Assembly (NCBI GenBank): GCA_003153555.1
Contig: PLZS01000121.1
Span: 1 to 44,106, forward strand
Origin: Candidatus Melainabacteria bacterium
GTDB taxonomy: Bacteria > Cyanobacteriota > Vampirovibrionia > Obscuribacterales > Obscuribacteraceae
Length of the DNA stretch: 44,106 nt
Reading direction: 5' to 3'
The translations under genes were made by a program, and so were the position numbers. The notes beneath the pieces were generated by a model. That model had not been told where the DNA came from. It saw only the letters and a list, made by a program, of their open reading frames with translations, and did not search any database. The stretch's first letter is position 1, and each line of letters opens with the position of its first letter. Below, one piece after another: positions 8,615 through 17,670 of this stretch.

Positions 8615-9316
8615 ATGTCAAACCAATTCCTTCGCCTCTTCCTGTCGTTAGCATTTGCGGTGCAGTCTACAACTTCAATTGCAGGGGCAAAGGCAGTACA
8701 GGATCAAAAAACAGTTTCCTCTGCTCAAACAGACAACTCTTTAAGTAGGGAGCAGAGAATCTTCCTGAAGCCTGGGCATGAGATGGAGCAGGCTATACCC
8801 GAACGCCAGTCACGTTAACAGAGTTTGGCGCAGACGGACAGGTGTCTGTAGGCGCTGTAACGGCTACTTCCGCACCAGTTATCAAAGAGCAAAGAATCAC
8901 ACTATGGCAACACACAAGCGCTGTATCACATCAAAAGCAATTCGGTTCTAATGGCGGAAAAGTACATCCCCGGGGATCACAAAGAAGAGGGAATGGTTGA
9001 GAGTCAGCCGCGTTGGGCGGCGACAGTTTTGCATGAACTAGGACATTCCTACGATAGAAACAGTAAGCTAATTTCAGAAACGCAAGCCTTTGCCGAGCTA
9101 TTTAATCAGGACGCAGCAGCTATGAATGCCAATCAACAACAGCGTTTCGCAAAGGATATCGAGCGAGCGAAACAGGGGAAAAGAGGAGAAGTGTTCGCGA
9201 ATCTGTTTATGGACCTCATTTGTCAGCAAGCCAATTTCAAGCCACCGCGACCAGACATTGCGCGCGCATTTCCGCGCAGTCTCGCCTTCGTTCAGAAGTA
9301 TCTGGCATCACACTAA
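8615..9316 (+). pseudogene. Exported zinc metallopeptidase of the HExxH, lethal-factor-like type, frameshifted
   Basis: The start at 8615 follows a TAGGAGA ribosome binding site and encodes a signal peptide (LRLFLSLAFAVQSTTSIAGA). The frame stops at 8818. The following reading (TPVTLTEFGADGQVSVGAV) is in a second frame from about 8800. The third part returns to the first frame near 8900-8915 (NTQALYHIKSNSVLMAEKYI) and carries ATVLHELGHSYDR and, downstream, GEVFANLF, which could supply the third zinc ligand. HELGH followed by a late EVFA helix is the layout of anthrax lethal-factor-like (M34/ATLF) peptidases; this assignment is from memory of the family. Two frameshifts make the full protein unlikely. 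A shorter product from ATG 8951 would keep the catalytic motif. Confidence 0.65.
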
Positions 9317-9360
9317 AAAATCGACGACGATTAAAGCGGCAGCGTCAAGACCTAAGCTTA

Positions 9361-9630
9361 AACACTCGCATCTCAACTCAAGATCAGCAGACCTTGGCGA
9401 TGCAGCTTGATGCTCTGCGGAAGTATGCCAAAGCAAGGAAGTGGAAGATCGTGTCTGAAGTCCAGGACATCGGCTTGGGTTTGAAGAAGCGGAAAAAACG
9501 CGAAGAACTGATGCTGGCTGCTCGCCAAAGAGAAATTGATGCCATACTTGTTTGGAAATTGGATCGCTGGGGGCGCTCTCTGCACGATCTGATATCAACC
9601 TTGAATGAGCTGTCGGAGCTACAGGTGGGC
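9361..9630 (+). pseudogene. Serine recombinase (resolvase) N-terminal fragment
   Basis: The frame reads TRISTQDQQTLAMQLDALRK, DIGLGLKKRKKREELMLAAR and DAILVWKLDRWGRSLHDLIS. This is the catalytic domain of resolvase/invertase-type site-specific recombinases, with the Ser of the RxST motif and the LDRWGRS helix kept. It lacks a proper start, since it runs in from the end of the metallopeptidase, and it lacks the DNA-binding C-terminus. It ends abruptly at the GGTGGGCCCACC palindrome (9624-9635), where a different recombinase fragment begins on the other strand. Confidence 0.8.
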
Positions 9631-9817
9631 CCACCCAAATCGCTGCATTGCGGCCACCGCACACGCTGCAGATCGACCTTGTCCCAGCGAAGGTCACAGG
9701 CCTCGCTGACGCGTAGGCATGAGCGTAGATGATAGATATTAACCAACGGTCGCGAAACCCGTTCAGAGGAGCCTTAGAGGCGGTGGATTTAAGTGATCTG
9801 ATTTCACCAGTCCTCAA
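9631..9817 (-). pseudogene. Tyrosine recombinase (integrase) fragment with a frameshift
   Basis: On the minus strand, one frame gives GEIRSLKSTASKAPLNGFRD and RWLISIIYAHAY. Another, from about 9715, gives CLRVSEACDLRWDKVDLQRV. Joined with one frameshift they match the catalytic-domain entry of phage-type integrases, whose first catalytic Arg is in the LRVSEA motif. The remaining catalytic residues are absent. It abuts the serine recombinase fragment head to head. Confidence 0.7.
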
Positions 9818-9870
9818 ATATTCGCTTGATTGAACGTCGGCGGTCTTTCGCGATCAACGAGCGTATGCTC

Positions 9871-10280
9871 TTATCGAAGCGGAGAGCTACGTTTCTCCTT
9901 ATGCCACCATTCTAATGTGTCGGCTATCGTTTCCGGCAGTGGCCGAAATTTAAGACCCTCGCGAATTGCTTTGCTGTTATCTCTAGCAAAAACGCCGGCG
10001 GCATTTGAGTTTTCGGGAAGCCATAGCGGCAAGTCTGTGAAGCGATTTAGATGATGCTCCAGAAGGGTGTCATCGGAAATCCACACGAAATCTGCATTCG
10101 ACCCAGGAGGTCCCCTGCAGGAGCTAATCCGAGAGGAAGATCATGGTTTCCTAACCCAAGGTTCGGGCTTTGTTGCAAACGTTGGGTTAGCAGCAAATCC
10201 GGAGCTAAGGCTGCAAGGTTAGATGGTCCTTCAAGGGCAGCTGTCCGACTTATTTCTCTTAGTTCTGTCACTGTTATCAC
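9871..10280 (-). pseudogene. NAD-dependent epimerase/dehydratase (SDR) C-terminal fragment
   Basis: The frame 10086-9871 reads ADFVWISDDTLLEHHLNRF, TDLPLWLPENSNAAGVFARD and NSKAIREGLKFRPLPETIAD, then TLEWWHKE. This matches the C-terminus of atypical extended SDR proteins (epimerase/reductase type), where a wv.dd.L segment, LPLWLP and a GL.FRPL..T..DTL.W ending are typical. Upstream sequence up to about 10280, in a shifted frame, may be the preceding segment. The Rossmann N-terminus with GxxGxxG is absent, so this is a remnant. Confidence 0.65.
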
Positions 10281-10487
10281 CTATTATTAGCGTGGTGTTT
10301 TCAACCAATCACGTGTGGAAACTGATTTATGAGGTGCACTGAATCTAACGTTTTTGCACCTCGCTGAGCAAGTCGCAGCATCTAAAAACCTTGCTGAGTT
10401 GATGCCACCACTGTAGGAAGAGTCAGAGATTTAAAAGACCATACTTGCTGCAATGCTCTCGATACGGATGCCTGATACTGCCGAAAA

Positions 10488-10925
10488 TTATTCTGTTATA
10501 TTCAAGTCGACTGAACTCGTTGAGGTCTGTGGCAGATAGCCGCCTTTTGAAAACAGCGATTTTAGCGACCCTCCGGTGAATCCAAAACTATATTGTCCCG
10601 ATGGAACAAATAATCTGTTGACGCTTCGCCCGGCTAGATTGCCGCTGCAAGCTTGCTCTAATTGCGGTACCGCATAGTTCCCCTGCTGAGGCGGTTGAGC
10701 ATATTGCACAATCGTATCGTGTGACTGCTCGCCAGTCGCTCCGCTTGTGCCCGGTGCCGGGTCATTATTATTGACAGCAGCACTCGCCGACGCTCCGCTC
10801 ATATCAAATGATTCGGAATACTCGTTGAAGTCACTGGCGTTTTGACTGAAAACTGGCTGTCCGATGCAGGCAGCCAAGCCAATGCACGCGGACATGATTT
10901 GGAATTTCCGAAAATTTGAATTCAT
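10488..10925 (-). CDS. Small exported protein at the end of the minus secretion-like arm
   Basis: The ATG at 10925 is preceded by ACGAGGAC and opens with a signal peptide (MNSNFRKFQIMSACIGLAAC, cleavage near VFSQ). An upstream in-frame start at 11012 would overlap the preceding gene and bury the signal peptide. The mature part of about 115 residues is Ser/Ala/Asn-rich at first. It then has an ordered tail with a single Cys in LEQACSGNLAGRSVNRLF, followed by QYSFGFTGGSLKSLF. It lies 40 nt after the 1434-residue VirB6-like gene and is probably co-transcribed. It could be a pilus-associated or exported component; the function is unknown. Confidence 0.75.
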   Translation of the reverse strand: MNSNFRKFQIMSACIGLAACIGQPVFSQNASDFNEYSESFDMSGASASAAVNNNDPAPGTSGATGEQSHDTIVQYAQPPQQGNYAVPQLEQACSGNLAGRSVNRLFVPSGQYSFGFTGGSLKSLFSKGGYLPQTSTSSVDLNITE

Positions 10926-10965
10926 TGTCGAGTCCTCGTAAATGGAATGAACGTTGCGATCAGAA

Positions 10966-13900
10966 TCAAGCTCCCCAAATGTTTTGGGCTGGCTTAGCAG
11001 CGGTAGTGACAAACTGTTTCAATGACTCTTCTTTTGATCTAAAAGCGTTTGCTTGATGGACCATATTCTTTTGTTCGAACAACACGACGAAAGCTCGAAT
11101 TAACGGCAGAAGTTGTGGTTCGTTACCATCGCATTTAGACAGATTCGACAGCGCAGCGGCTGAAAGCATTTCGGCTTCTCTTACGTTGCCCAACTGAATC
11201 AGATCGCAGATCGAATGATAATCTACGAGCGCACTTGTTAAGAACTCACTTGGCTTTTGATCCGAGCAAGATGCCGATCTAGCCTTACCCAAAACGGAGC
11301 TGAGAGCGCTTTTCGGCACGGGTGCACCACGACGAGCGCTGATCGTTTGCTGCTCGAGTGTCTGATTAGTGCGGAAGGCGCCCTGATGGGGATCAACAAA
11401 GCTTTTTTCATCGCGACGTTGGTGAGTAGAAGCTATAATTGCACTCAAAGAGAGTTGTTCTACAAATTCTCTCGCCGGGCTGCACTGATCTGTTGGACCT
11501 TGCAAGCTGAACGCATCATGCGCCGGAGTCATACTGAAAAACGCATGACGTCTAACTTCTGGTTGAGCGCTGGACTGAATAACTTCACCGGAAACACTTT
11601 CTTGTCCAAGTTTCAATTGCGTTTCTGCTGTACTTTGTGAAAGCAGATTTGGTTGTTGCAACGAGATAGTGTCAGATTGTACTTCCTTCGAACGAGCGCC
11701 GACTTCATTCTGAGTCTGCTCATATTGCGGTCTAGCAAACTGCGGTTGTTCTAAGGGAGTTTGTTCAGGCTGCGCTTGTTGATACTGTGGTTGTGAGAAT
11801 TGCGTTTGCGAGTACTGTGGCTGTGTAGCTTGTGTTTGTTCCGACTGCGCTGAACTAATAACCGAAGAAGGCGCCACCACATTTGCAGATGCGGTTTGCT
11901 CGCTATAGACGCGCTCCAAGGTGTTGCCTGAAACTTGTTGCGGGGCGGTGGCTGAAGTATTGTAAGCAGCGTTAGATGTGTCAGTTCTTGCACCCGCTGC
12001 GTAGCTGCCATCAAAAGGATTGATTACTCTATTGGATGTGGGCGAAGAAGTATCGTCGCCGTTAAGAGCTGCGAATCTGTTGTCTTGAGAATCGTTCGGT
12101 ACGAATGTTTCGTTGCGATCGTATTGAGCAACGCTTGCGGGTGTAGAAACTCCGTCACTGAAGTTCGGACTGGAAACCAACGAATCACTTTGATTATAAG
12201 TTGTTTGTGGAGCGCTTAATGACTGTACAGGTGCATCACCAACGATATCGTTGTTCGCCAACATGTAATGATTGGGGCTCTGAGAACTATCGTTCCCAGA
12301 ATAGTTGGTCATCAAAGTGCTAATGTCAGCTGCAGCTGCAGCTGGAGCCTGAACGGCAGCTGAATTGCTCTCGCGAGGAAGATCCTGTACGCCAGGCATA
12401 AGGAGACCAAGCAATCTGCTAGAGCCACCATTATCCGAAGCTTGTACCGGTTGACTTCCGAAGTTGTATGAAGATGAATGAAATGCGCCACTGGCGTCTT
12501 TCGTCATCGATAGCGTATCGCTCGGGTGATTTTGGCTGTCACTGTGGTCGATGCTCAAAGAATTTGCGTCACTCGTAATTAGGTATGAATCAAACCCCTG
12601 ATTGTTTGCGTTGGCCAAACTTACGTGAGTAGCTCCGCCAGGCATTGTTGATACATTTATCGTTTGCCCATCTGCAAGAAGACCTTGACCAGTCGAGTCA
12701 AGACTAATTGGAACATTGTTGCTGTCATAAAATGATTTACCGTCTGCTCCGACCATCAAACCGGAAGCGATTTGAGCACCTGGCTGACCATTTACTGTAG
12801 TTTGTTGCATGCCACTGCTTGTGGTAGCACTATTGGACGCCTCCGACTCCGTTAACTGGCCACCGTTGTATGCCACCATCTCAGTACGTCCATTACTCGA
12901 GGCAGTATAGAGTTGACCGCCGTTTGTTCCTTGCTCAACTGTTAGTTTACCGCCAGGGAAGTCGATAGACCTTCTCTGTCCATCGTCCATTCCATCCAGT
13001 GGCAGAGATTTCACAACGCCACCATCCATAGTGCTTACATTTAACACTGGCTTGCCATTCGCATCGAGCTCTCTAGTGAACATGTGGCCGTCAGGACCGC
13101 CGCCTCCGACAACAAAAGTGTTGTCTGGTAATTCTCGAGCCCCGCCGTCTGTTGAAACCGGAGGTGCTGCAGCGACTGGTGTGACTGTCCCGTCTCCAGT
13201 CATTCTCGGCGACGAAGAAGCAGCCAGAGCTGTCATAGCCGTGATAACTGAGGAATTTCCGTTGTTCGAGGCACCGCTTCCACCGGCACCAGCATTGGCA
13301 GCCGTTGGCTGACTTAGGCCGGTCCCTGGAGCGGTAATGGCAGCATTACCAGCTGGATTTCCGCCTAATATTTGTCCGAGTTGTGGATTGTTAACTCCTC
13401 GACCATTTTGCGACGCGGGTTTGCCCTGTTGACCGCGCGACTGGCTCGCGCCACTTCCTTTGGCGCCGCTGCCGGCTTGCCCCTGTCCTTGACTGGCTTT
13501 TTGTGTTGCTTCGGTGCCTGCTGCTTTGACCAGACCGGCGAAGTCGAATGCGTATTTAACTGATGATGTAGCAAGAAAGTTTAGAGCAGTAGTGATGATG
13601 GTGCCGCTCTCATCAACGCCTTTAAAACACGCCATCAGCATGATCGTCGAGTTCCAAAACAAGCTCCAAAAGCACACAGTCACTACGCCTTCAACCCAGT
13701 TTCCAAAAGCGCTTCGGAACACTGGTATCGGCCATGCCCACAAACCAGCAACCACTGGTCCGACAAAAAAGAGATAGAACAAATAAGCCATCTGGAATGC
13801 ACAAAGGATGTTCCAAGCGCCCGTCAATGCCGCGTTTCCACCGAAGGAAATAGCGCGAGCAGCCATAGCTCCGCCTGGCATACCTTCATCTTGTTTGTTA

Positions 13901-15270
13901 TTTTGCTGATCGTACAGCCCCGTGCATGGATCTTCCTTCTTGTTCTCCAAAAAGTATTTTTCAAAGTCAGCTTGCGAGTTAACGGCTCCGGAGGGCCAAT
14001 TTTGGCCAATGCCGGCATTGCTGTTGATATTTGGTCCACGAGTAGGAAATGCTTTCACCTGCGAACACAACGCATCTTTGTACATATTGGAGTTGAAAAT
14101 TCTTTGATACTCGCTCGCAAGCGTGTAGGTGATCGAATTAGAAATATCGATACCCCAGTTGACGATTAGAAACGTTGCTGGAATCAAGAATATGCAGATT
14201 ACGCTGCGCAAGATACCATCGAAGGGATTTGTCGCGCCACTTGATGGATCGTCCAACACAGGATTGCCGGCGTTGGCTATTGCCTTCACTTGTGCGAGTA
14301 TAGCGCCTGGTAAAAGAAGCAAGATTCCGATGGGAACAAACAACTGATTACGGATCTTGTTCCATTGATTGCCGTCTTGGCTTGTGAAATTCTGCATGAA
14401 CTTGCTACTGTAATCAATAGCGCTGGCAGCCTGGTTTTTTGCAACATCGCCCATGTCATTCGCGGCTTCAATGCCTTGTGCTTGCTGAGCGGCTTGAGCG
14501 GCTTGCGCGGCATTGCCCGGCATTTGTACTGTCTTAGCAGCGTGATGTGCTGCTAGTGCAGTTTGTTCTGCCGCTTGAACATTTGACAGCGGGTCACCAT
14601 TGCTTGGCGATTCTTTTGCCATTTCGTTTAACAGTCCAGCCATCTGCGACGGAGTGCTAAATGCAGCGGTTGCTTTGAGTGTGTTTGGGAAATGTGTTAA
14701 AAACGGACCACCTGGCCAGGTTCCTGGGTTGCAAATTACATTTTGTTGTTTTCCGTCTGGCCCGATGATAGTGCTACCGCCCAACTCTTGAGGCAGAAGA
14801 TATTGCATTTCTGGATTTTGTTTCGCCCACTGGACCATCTGCTCATTGATCGAGCCTCTACCTGAGTTCTGAATGATGCTGGCAACGCTGGAGACACCAC
14901 TCATTGCACCTGAAAGACTGCTTAAACTGCCTCCGGCACCGGATGTAATGGAGCTGATACCGCCCGGAGTACCACTACCGCTCGATGAACCGCTACCGCT
15001 CGATGAACTGCTACTGCCCGATGAGCCGCTACCGCTCGATGAGCCGCTACTGCTCGATGAACTGGAGCCAGAAGAACTTTTGCCATCAGAAGAATTTTTC
15101 TTATCAGAAGAACTTCTATCGACCGCCGAAAAGCCTTCGGCACCAAAAGTGCCACCAAGAAAAGGTATGTTTGCCTGTTGCCCGGAGTGATTGTCTTGTG
15201 CGTAAGCACCAAGGTGAAGACTGAAAACAAACAAGAGAGCAAGAGTATGTAGGCTGACTTTAGTGAACAT
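10966..15270 (-). CDS. VirB6/TrbL-like polytopic membrane protein with a very long hydrophilic tail (1434 aa)
   Basis: A signal peptide (MFTKVSLHTLALLFVFSLHL, cleavage near AYAQ) is followed by a Ser/Gly tract at about 60-105. Membrane helices lie at about 308-400 (LFVPIGILLLLPGAILAQVK, FDGILRSVICIFLIPATFLI) and about 480-580. The same two blocks occur in the 641-residue neighbour, so they are paralogues. The layout resembles VirB6/TrbL inner-membrane channel subunits of type IV secretion. From about 590 the protein is Gly/Ser/Asn/Gln-rich, with a beta-like part (DNTFVVGGGGPDGHMFTREL), a Gln-rich QPQYSQTQ-type repeat near 1150-1195 and a helical C-terminal domain (about 1347-1434). AGGTGG precedes the start, and copy L of the 30-bp element lies 114 nt upstream. 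Confidence 0.8.
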   Translation of the reverse strand: MFTKVSLHTLALLFVFSLHLGAYAQDNHSGQQANIPFLGGTFGAEGFSAVDRSSSDKKNSSDGKSSSGSSSSSSSGSSSGSGSSGSSSSSSGSGSSSGSGTPGGISSITSGAGGSLSSLSGAMSGVSSVASIIQNSGRGSINEQMVQWAKQNPEMQYLLPQELGGSTIIGPDGKQQNVICNPGTWPGGPFLTHFPNTLKATAAFSTPSQMAGLLNEMAKESPSNGDPLSNVQAAEQTALAAHHAAKTVQMPGNAAQAAQAAQQAQGIEAANDMGDVAKNQAASAIDYSSKFMQNFTSQDGNQWNKIRNQLFVPIGILLLLPGAILAQVKAIANAGNPVLDDPSSGATNPFDGILRSVICIFLIPATFLIVNWGIDISNSITYTLASEYQRIFNSNMYKDALCSQVKAFPTRGPNINSNAGIGQNWPSGAVNSQADFEKYFLENKKEDPCTGLYDQQNNKQDEGMPGGAMAARAISFGGNAALTGAWNILCAFQMAYLFYLFFVGPVVAGLWAWPIPVFRSAFGNWVEGVVTVCFWSLFWNSTIMLMACFKGVDESGTIITTALNFLATSSVKYAFDFAGLVKAAGTEATQKASQGQGQAGSGAKGSGASQSRGQQGKPASQNGRGVNNPQLGQILGGNPAGNAAITAPGTGLSQPTAANAGAGGSGASNNGNSSVITAMTALAASSSPRMTGDGTVTPVAAAPPVSTDGGARELPDNTFVVGGGGPDGHMFTRELDANGKPVLNVSTMDGGVVKSLPLDGMDDGQRRSIDFPGGKLTVEQGTNGGQLYTASSNGRTEMVAYNGGQLTESEASNSATTSSGMQQTTVNGQPGAQIASGLMVGADGKSFYDSNNVPISLDSTGQGLLADGQTINVSTMPGGATHVSLANANNQGFDSYLITSDANSLSIDHSDSQNHPSDTLSMTKDASGAFHSSSYNFGSQPVQASDNGGSSRLLGLLMPGVQDLPRESNSAAVQAPAAAAADISTLMTNYSGNDSSQSPNHYMLANNDIVGDAPVQSLSAPQTTYNQSDSLVSSPNFSDGVSTPASVAQYDRNETFVPNDSQDNRFAALNGDDTSSPTSNRVINPFDGSYAAGARTDTSNAAYNTSATAPQQVSGNTLERVYSEQTASANVVAPSSVISSAQSEQTQATQPQYSQTQFSQPQYQQAQPEQTPLEQPQFARPQYEQTQNEVGARSKEVQSDTISLQQPNLLSQSTAETQLKLGQESVSGEVIQSSAQPEVRRHAFFSMTPAHDAFSLQGPTDQCSPAREFVEQLSLSAIIASTHQRRDEKSFVDPHQGAFRTNQTLEQQTISARRGAPVPKSALSSVLGKARSASCSDQKPSEFLTSALVDYHSICDLIQLGNVREAEMLSAAALSNLSKCDGNEPQLLPLIRAFVVLFEQKNMVHQANAFRSKEESLKQFVTTAAKPAQNIWGA
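14970..15075 (-). repeat. Ser/Gly-coding low-complexity repeat
   Basis: Short units of about 18 bp built from variants of GATGAGCCGCTACCGCTC encode the SSSSGSSSGSG tract behind the signal peptide of the 1434-residue protein. The tract is prone to length variation. Confidence 0.7.
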
Positions 15271-15384
15271 TTCACCACCTGGAGCTATCAGTAGAATCAG
15301 AGGTTAGGAGAAGTCTTGTCTTTGATGACACATCATTGCCAAAACTCATTCTGAATACAGAATACTGACAGCACTCGGTATAGC

Positions 15385-15414
15385 TCCGGAACAGAGTGTG
15401 CACTTTTTGGGTAA
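15385..15414 (-). promoter_or_regulatory. 30-bp upstream element, copy L
   Basis: On the minus strand it reads TTACCC, A5, then GTGCACACTCTGTTCCGGA. It lies between two genes of the same arm and points to the second VirB6-like gene, 114 nt away. That gene may therefore have its own promoter. Confidence 0.75.
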
Positions 15415-15449
15415 GCAGCTCAGAATTAAGTCTATGCAGTGATATGCGG

Positions 15450-17375
15450 TTATGCGGTGCGACTAGCGCTTCCGCTGCCGCCATTGCTGCTGGTCGCCTT
15501 GAGCAATGAATCCACCATGTCACCGGGTCTGAAATCTAACGCCATAAACGGAACGTAAGTGAGCATTACGGTGAAAGCAAGGAATACAATCGGCTCCCAT
15601 GGGCTTTTAGGATCGTACTGCCCCATTTCCATAAGCCAGTGAATTCGTGTGGACATGCACAAGAGAATGACGCACCACCAAAATCTCCAGAGCACAAGAT
15701 TGAACAATCCTTCCAGCCAGCTCGAAAAAACAGTTCTGAACAGGGTTCCCACTCCGCTTGGCCAGGCAAGGAATGCAGCACAGATTGGTCCCAACAAGAA
15801 CAAGTAACTTACCATCACTACTTGATAGGCACAGAGAACCATCAGCGCATAGTTCAATAGCCCAGATATGGCACCGAATCCGGCGCGAAACGTCGCCTGC
15901 GCACCCGATTCTTGATTTTGACTATCTTGAAATTGTTTCGGCGTTTGCTGCCCATTAGGATGGAAAAGAGAACCTGCCCATCCGTTGATTTGATCTGCTT
16001 GAATAAATTGGGTTACTTCGTTTGTCAGTGAATTTCCTACATCGATTGAATAGCTGACGATCAGTTGGGTGGCTGGTATCAAGAATAGTGCCACCAACGA
16101 CCTCAAAATTCCATCTAATGGATTCGCCATTCCGCCGATAGCTAGGTCCATAATCGGATTACCAGTATTGGCTATGGCCTTTGCTTGAGTCAAAACCGCT
16201 CCGGGCAAGAGGAAAAGAATTGCCATTGGCACGAAAACGCTTTTCCACATCTGTTGCACCATCCAAACCGCCTGAGAAAGAGTTTTCTGTTGCGCGTTTG
16301 CACTCGTAGCCGTTGCGGCTCCTTCATTGGCGACATTGATTAACATACTTTGAACAGTTTGAGTGTTAGAGCCAAATTGGGCTTGCGCAGAGTCTCCGGT
16401 CGAATTTGCGGTCTGTTGCATCTTAGCTTGCAACTGAGCTTGCGATGTATGCATCGACGGATTATTTTGTTCTTGCGCTCCCTGATAAGCTGCATTTCCT
16501 TGGATCGCCAGGTTAACAGTGTTACTTGTGTTGGACGCACCGTTAGTGATCCAGCCAGGTAAGCCGATCGGCATAGCGGGGTTGGCAGGTGCCGAAAGAT
16601 GGGTATTGTCTAGCAGTTGAACCGATATGTACGGCAATCTGCTTGGTGGTCCCCATTCGCCGACGACTCCAACTCCGCCTGGTCCCTTATACTCGGTCAT
16701 CAAGTTATGATGCGGAAGTTGCGGTGGTGTCTGCGAAGCATTGGTTTGTTGAGCAACCGTTTCGGGTTTTTGCCCTTGAACGCTGGGCGACATGCCAGAA
16801 TCGGTCATGCCTGGCTGCATAGTCGGTCCGTATGTTTCACCCTGGTCAGATCCGCTCTGTGTCGTTGTACTTTCCGATCTAGCTTCTAGCCCTAAGTGAG
16901 GTGCGTCCTGGTTGTACCAGCGGTTTAGATTATCGACAAAACTTCCAGTCCACGTTGTGCCAATTTGCGCTGCCTGCCCCGCCATACTAGCCCCTTGTCC
17001 AATCTGAGCAGAACCAGGATTGAACCAACTATTAATATTGGCAAAAGACCATGTTGAACTGCTTTGTGATGATTTCGATGGGAAGCTATTACTCGAACCA
17101 TTTTGCCCCGCCTGCGATGCCGAATTCTGCGGACCACTTACTTGAGATGATTGCGAAGTTGAATTATTCCCTGAACTGTTGGACCCGCGTTGCGATTTAG
17201 AACTCTGAAGCGATTGCGAATCTGATTTCTGCGATACATCACTCGCACCGTAGTCTAGGAAGCCGTTCTTAGAGAACGCCTTATTTCCAGAGCTTACTAA
17301 AAGTCCGATCGCCAAACCGATCAATAGTGACCGTTGCGACAATTTTTTTGAGAATCTGTTTGATTGAAAGAACAT
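15450..17375 (-). CDS. VirB6/TrbL-like polytopic membrane protein (641 aa)
   Basis: A signal or anchor segment (KLSQRSLLIGLAIGLLVSSG) is followed by about 330 residues of Ser/Gln/Asn-rich linker. Two membrane blocks follow at about 375-445 (VFVPMAILFLLPGAVLTQAK, LDGILRSLVALFLIPATQLI) and about 505-620 (LMVLCAYQVVMVSYLFLLGP, then SWLEGLFNLVLWRFWW). They align with the 1434-residue protein, including AIAN.GNP and NP.DGILRS. The VirB6/TrbL comparison rests on topology and context rather than a diagnostic motif. It probably sits in the inner membrane. The gene lies 31 nt after the small peptide gene and is preceded by CCAGGTG. Confidence 0.8.
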   Translation of the reverse strand: MFFQSNRFSKKLSQRSLLIGLAIGLLVSSGNKAFSKNGFLDYGASDVSQKSDSQSLQSSKSQRGSNSSGNNSTSQSSQVSGPQNSASQAGQNGSSNSFPSKSSQSSSTWSFANINSWFNPGSAQIGQGASMAGQAAQIGTTWTGSFVDNLNRWYNQDAPHLGLEARSESTTTQSGSDQGETYGPTMQPGMTDSGMSPSVQGQKPETVAQQTNASQTPPQLPHHNLMTEYKGPGGVGVVGEWGPPSRLPYISVQLLDNTHLSAPANPAMPIGLPGWITNGASNTSNTVNLAIQGNAAYQGAQEQNNPSMHTSQAQLQAKMQQTANSTGDSAQAQFGSNTQTVQSMLINVANEGAATATSANAQQKTLSQAVWMVQQMWKSVFVPMAILFLLPGAVLTQAKAIANTGNPIMDLAIGGMANPLDGILRSLVALFLIPATQLIVSYSIDVGNSLTNEVTQFIQADQINGWAGSLFHPNGQQTPKQFQDSQNQESGAQATFRAGFGAISGLLNYALMVLCAYQVVMVSYLFLLGPICAAFLAWPSGVGTLFRTVFSSWLEGLFNLVLWRFWWCVILLCMSTRIHWLMEMGQYDPKSPWEPIVFLAFTVMLTYVPFMALDFRPGDMVDSLLKATSSNGGSGSASRTA

Positions 17376-17406
17376 TCAAGCACCTGGTGAAGTAACTTAG
17401 CTGTGA

Positions 17407-17613
17407 TTAGCAGTACGCCAAAGGTGGAAGACCGACGCCGAAGTCGTTGATTTCAGTTGCGACTAAAACCGAACGCCGAAAGTAGCAATCATCATCAGCA
17501 GTTGTATCTACTGTAAGCGGCGGGTTGCTCTGCATCGAAACAATAGGCGGTCGTTTTTTAACCGCTCCCGACATCTTTTCAAAAAACTGATTAACATTGG
17601 AACGCTCATTCAT
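17407..17613 (-). CDS. 68-residue peptide with conserved DFGVGLPPLA tail
   Basis: I place the start at ATG 17613, not the upstream in-frame start at 17667. GCGAGGA sits 8-9 nt before it, and the protein then aligns end to end with the 60-residue product at 28543. N-termini: NVNQFFEKMSG here against QIREFFHRMAN there. C-termini: DFGVGLPPLAYC against DFGVGLPPLAGH. The middle is variable. There is no signal peptide, membrane segment or double-glycine leader. The gene sits between the HTH gene and the VirB6-like genes. The fixed N-terminal helix and C-terminal tail suggest two binding sites, possibly a secretion or processing signal; that is inference. Confidence 0.75.
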   Translation of the reverse strand: MNERSNVNQFFEKMSGAVKKRPPIVSMQSNPPLTVDTTADDDCYFRRSVLVATEINDFGVGLPPLAYC

Positions 17614-17670
17614 TGCTGCATCCTCGCTAGTATCTTCGTGAGATTCTTTTTTTCTTCCACTCGCCACAAA

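Noticed and set aside
13031..15224. Several plus-strand ORFs across 13.0-15.2 kb
   Set aside because: They are shadows of the low-complexity and membrane parts of the 1434-residue minus-strand protein.
17614..17667. Longer start for the 68-residue peptide
   Set aside because: The ATG at 17613 has the ribosome binding site and makes the peptide align end to end with its relative at 28543.
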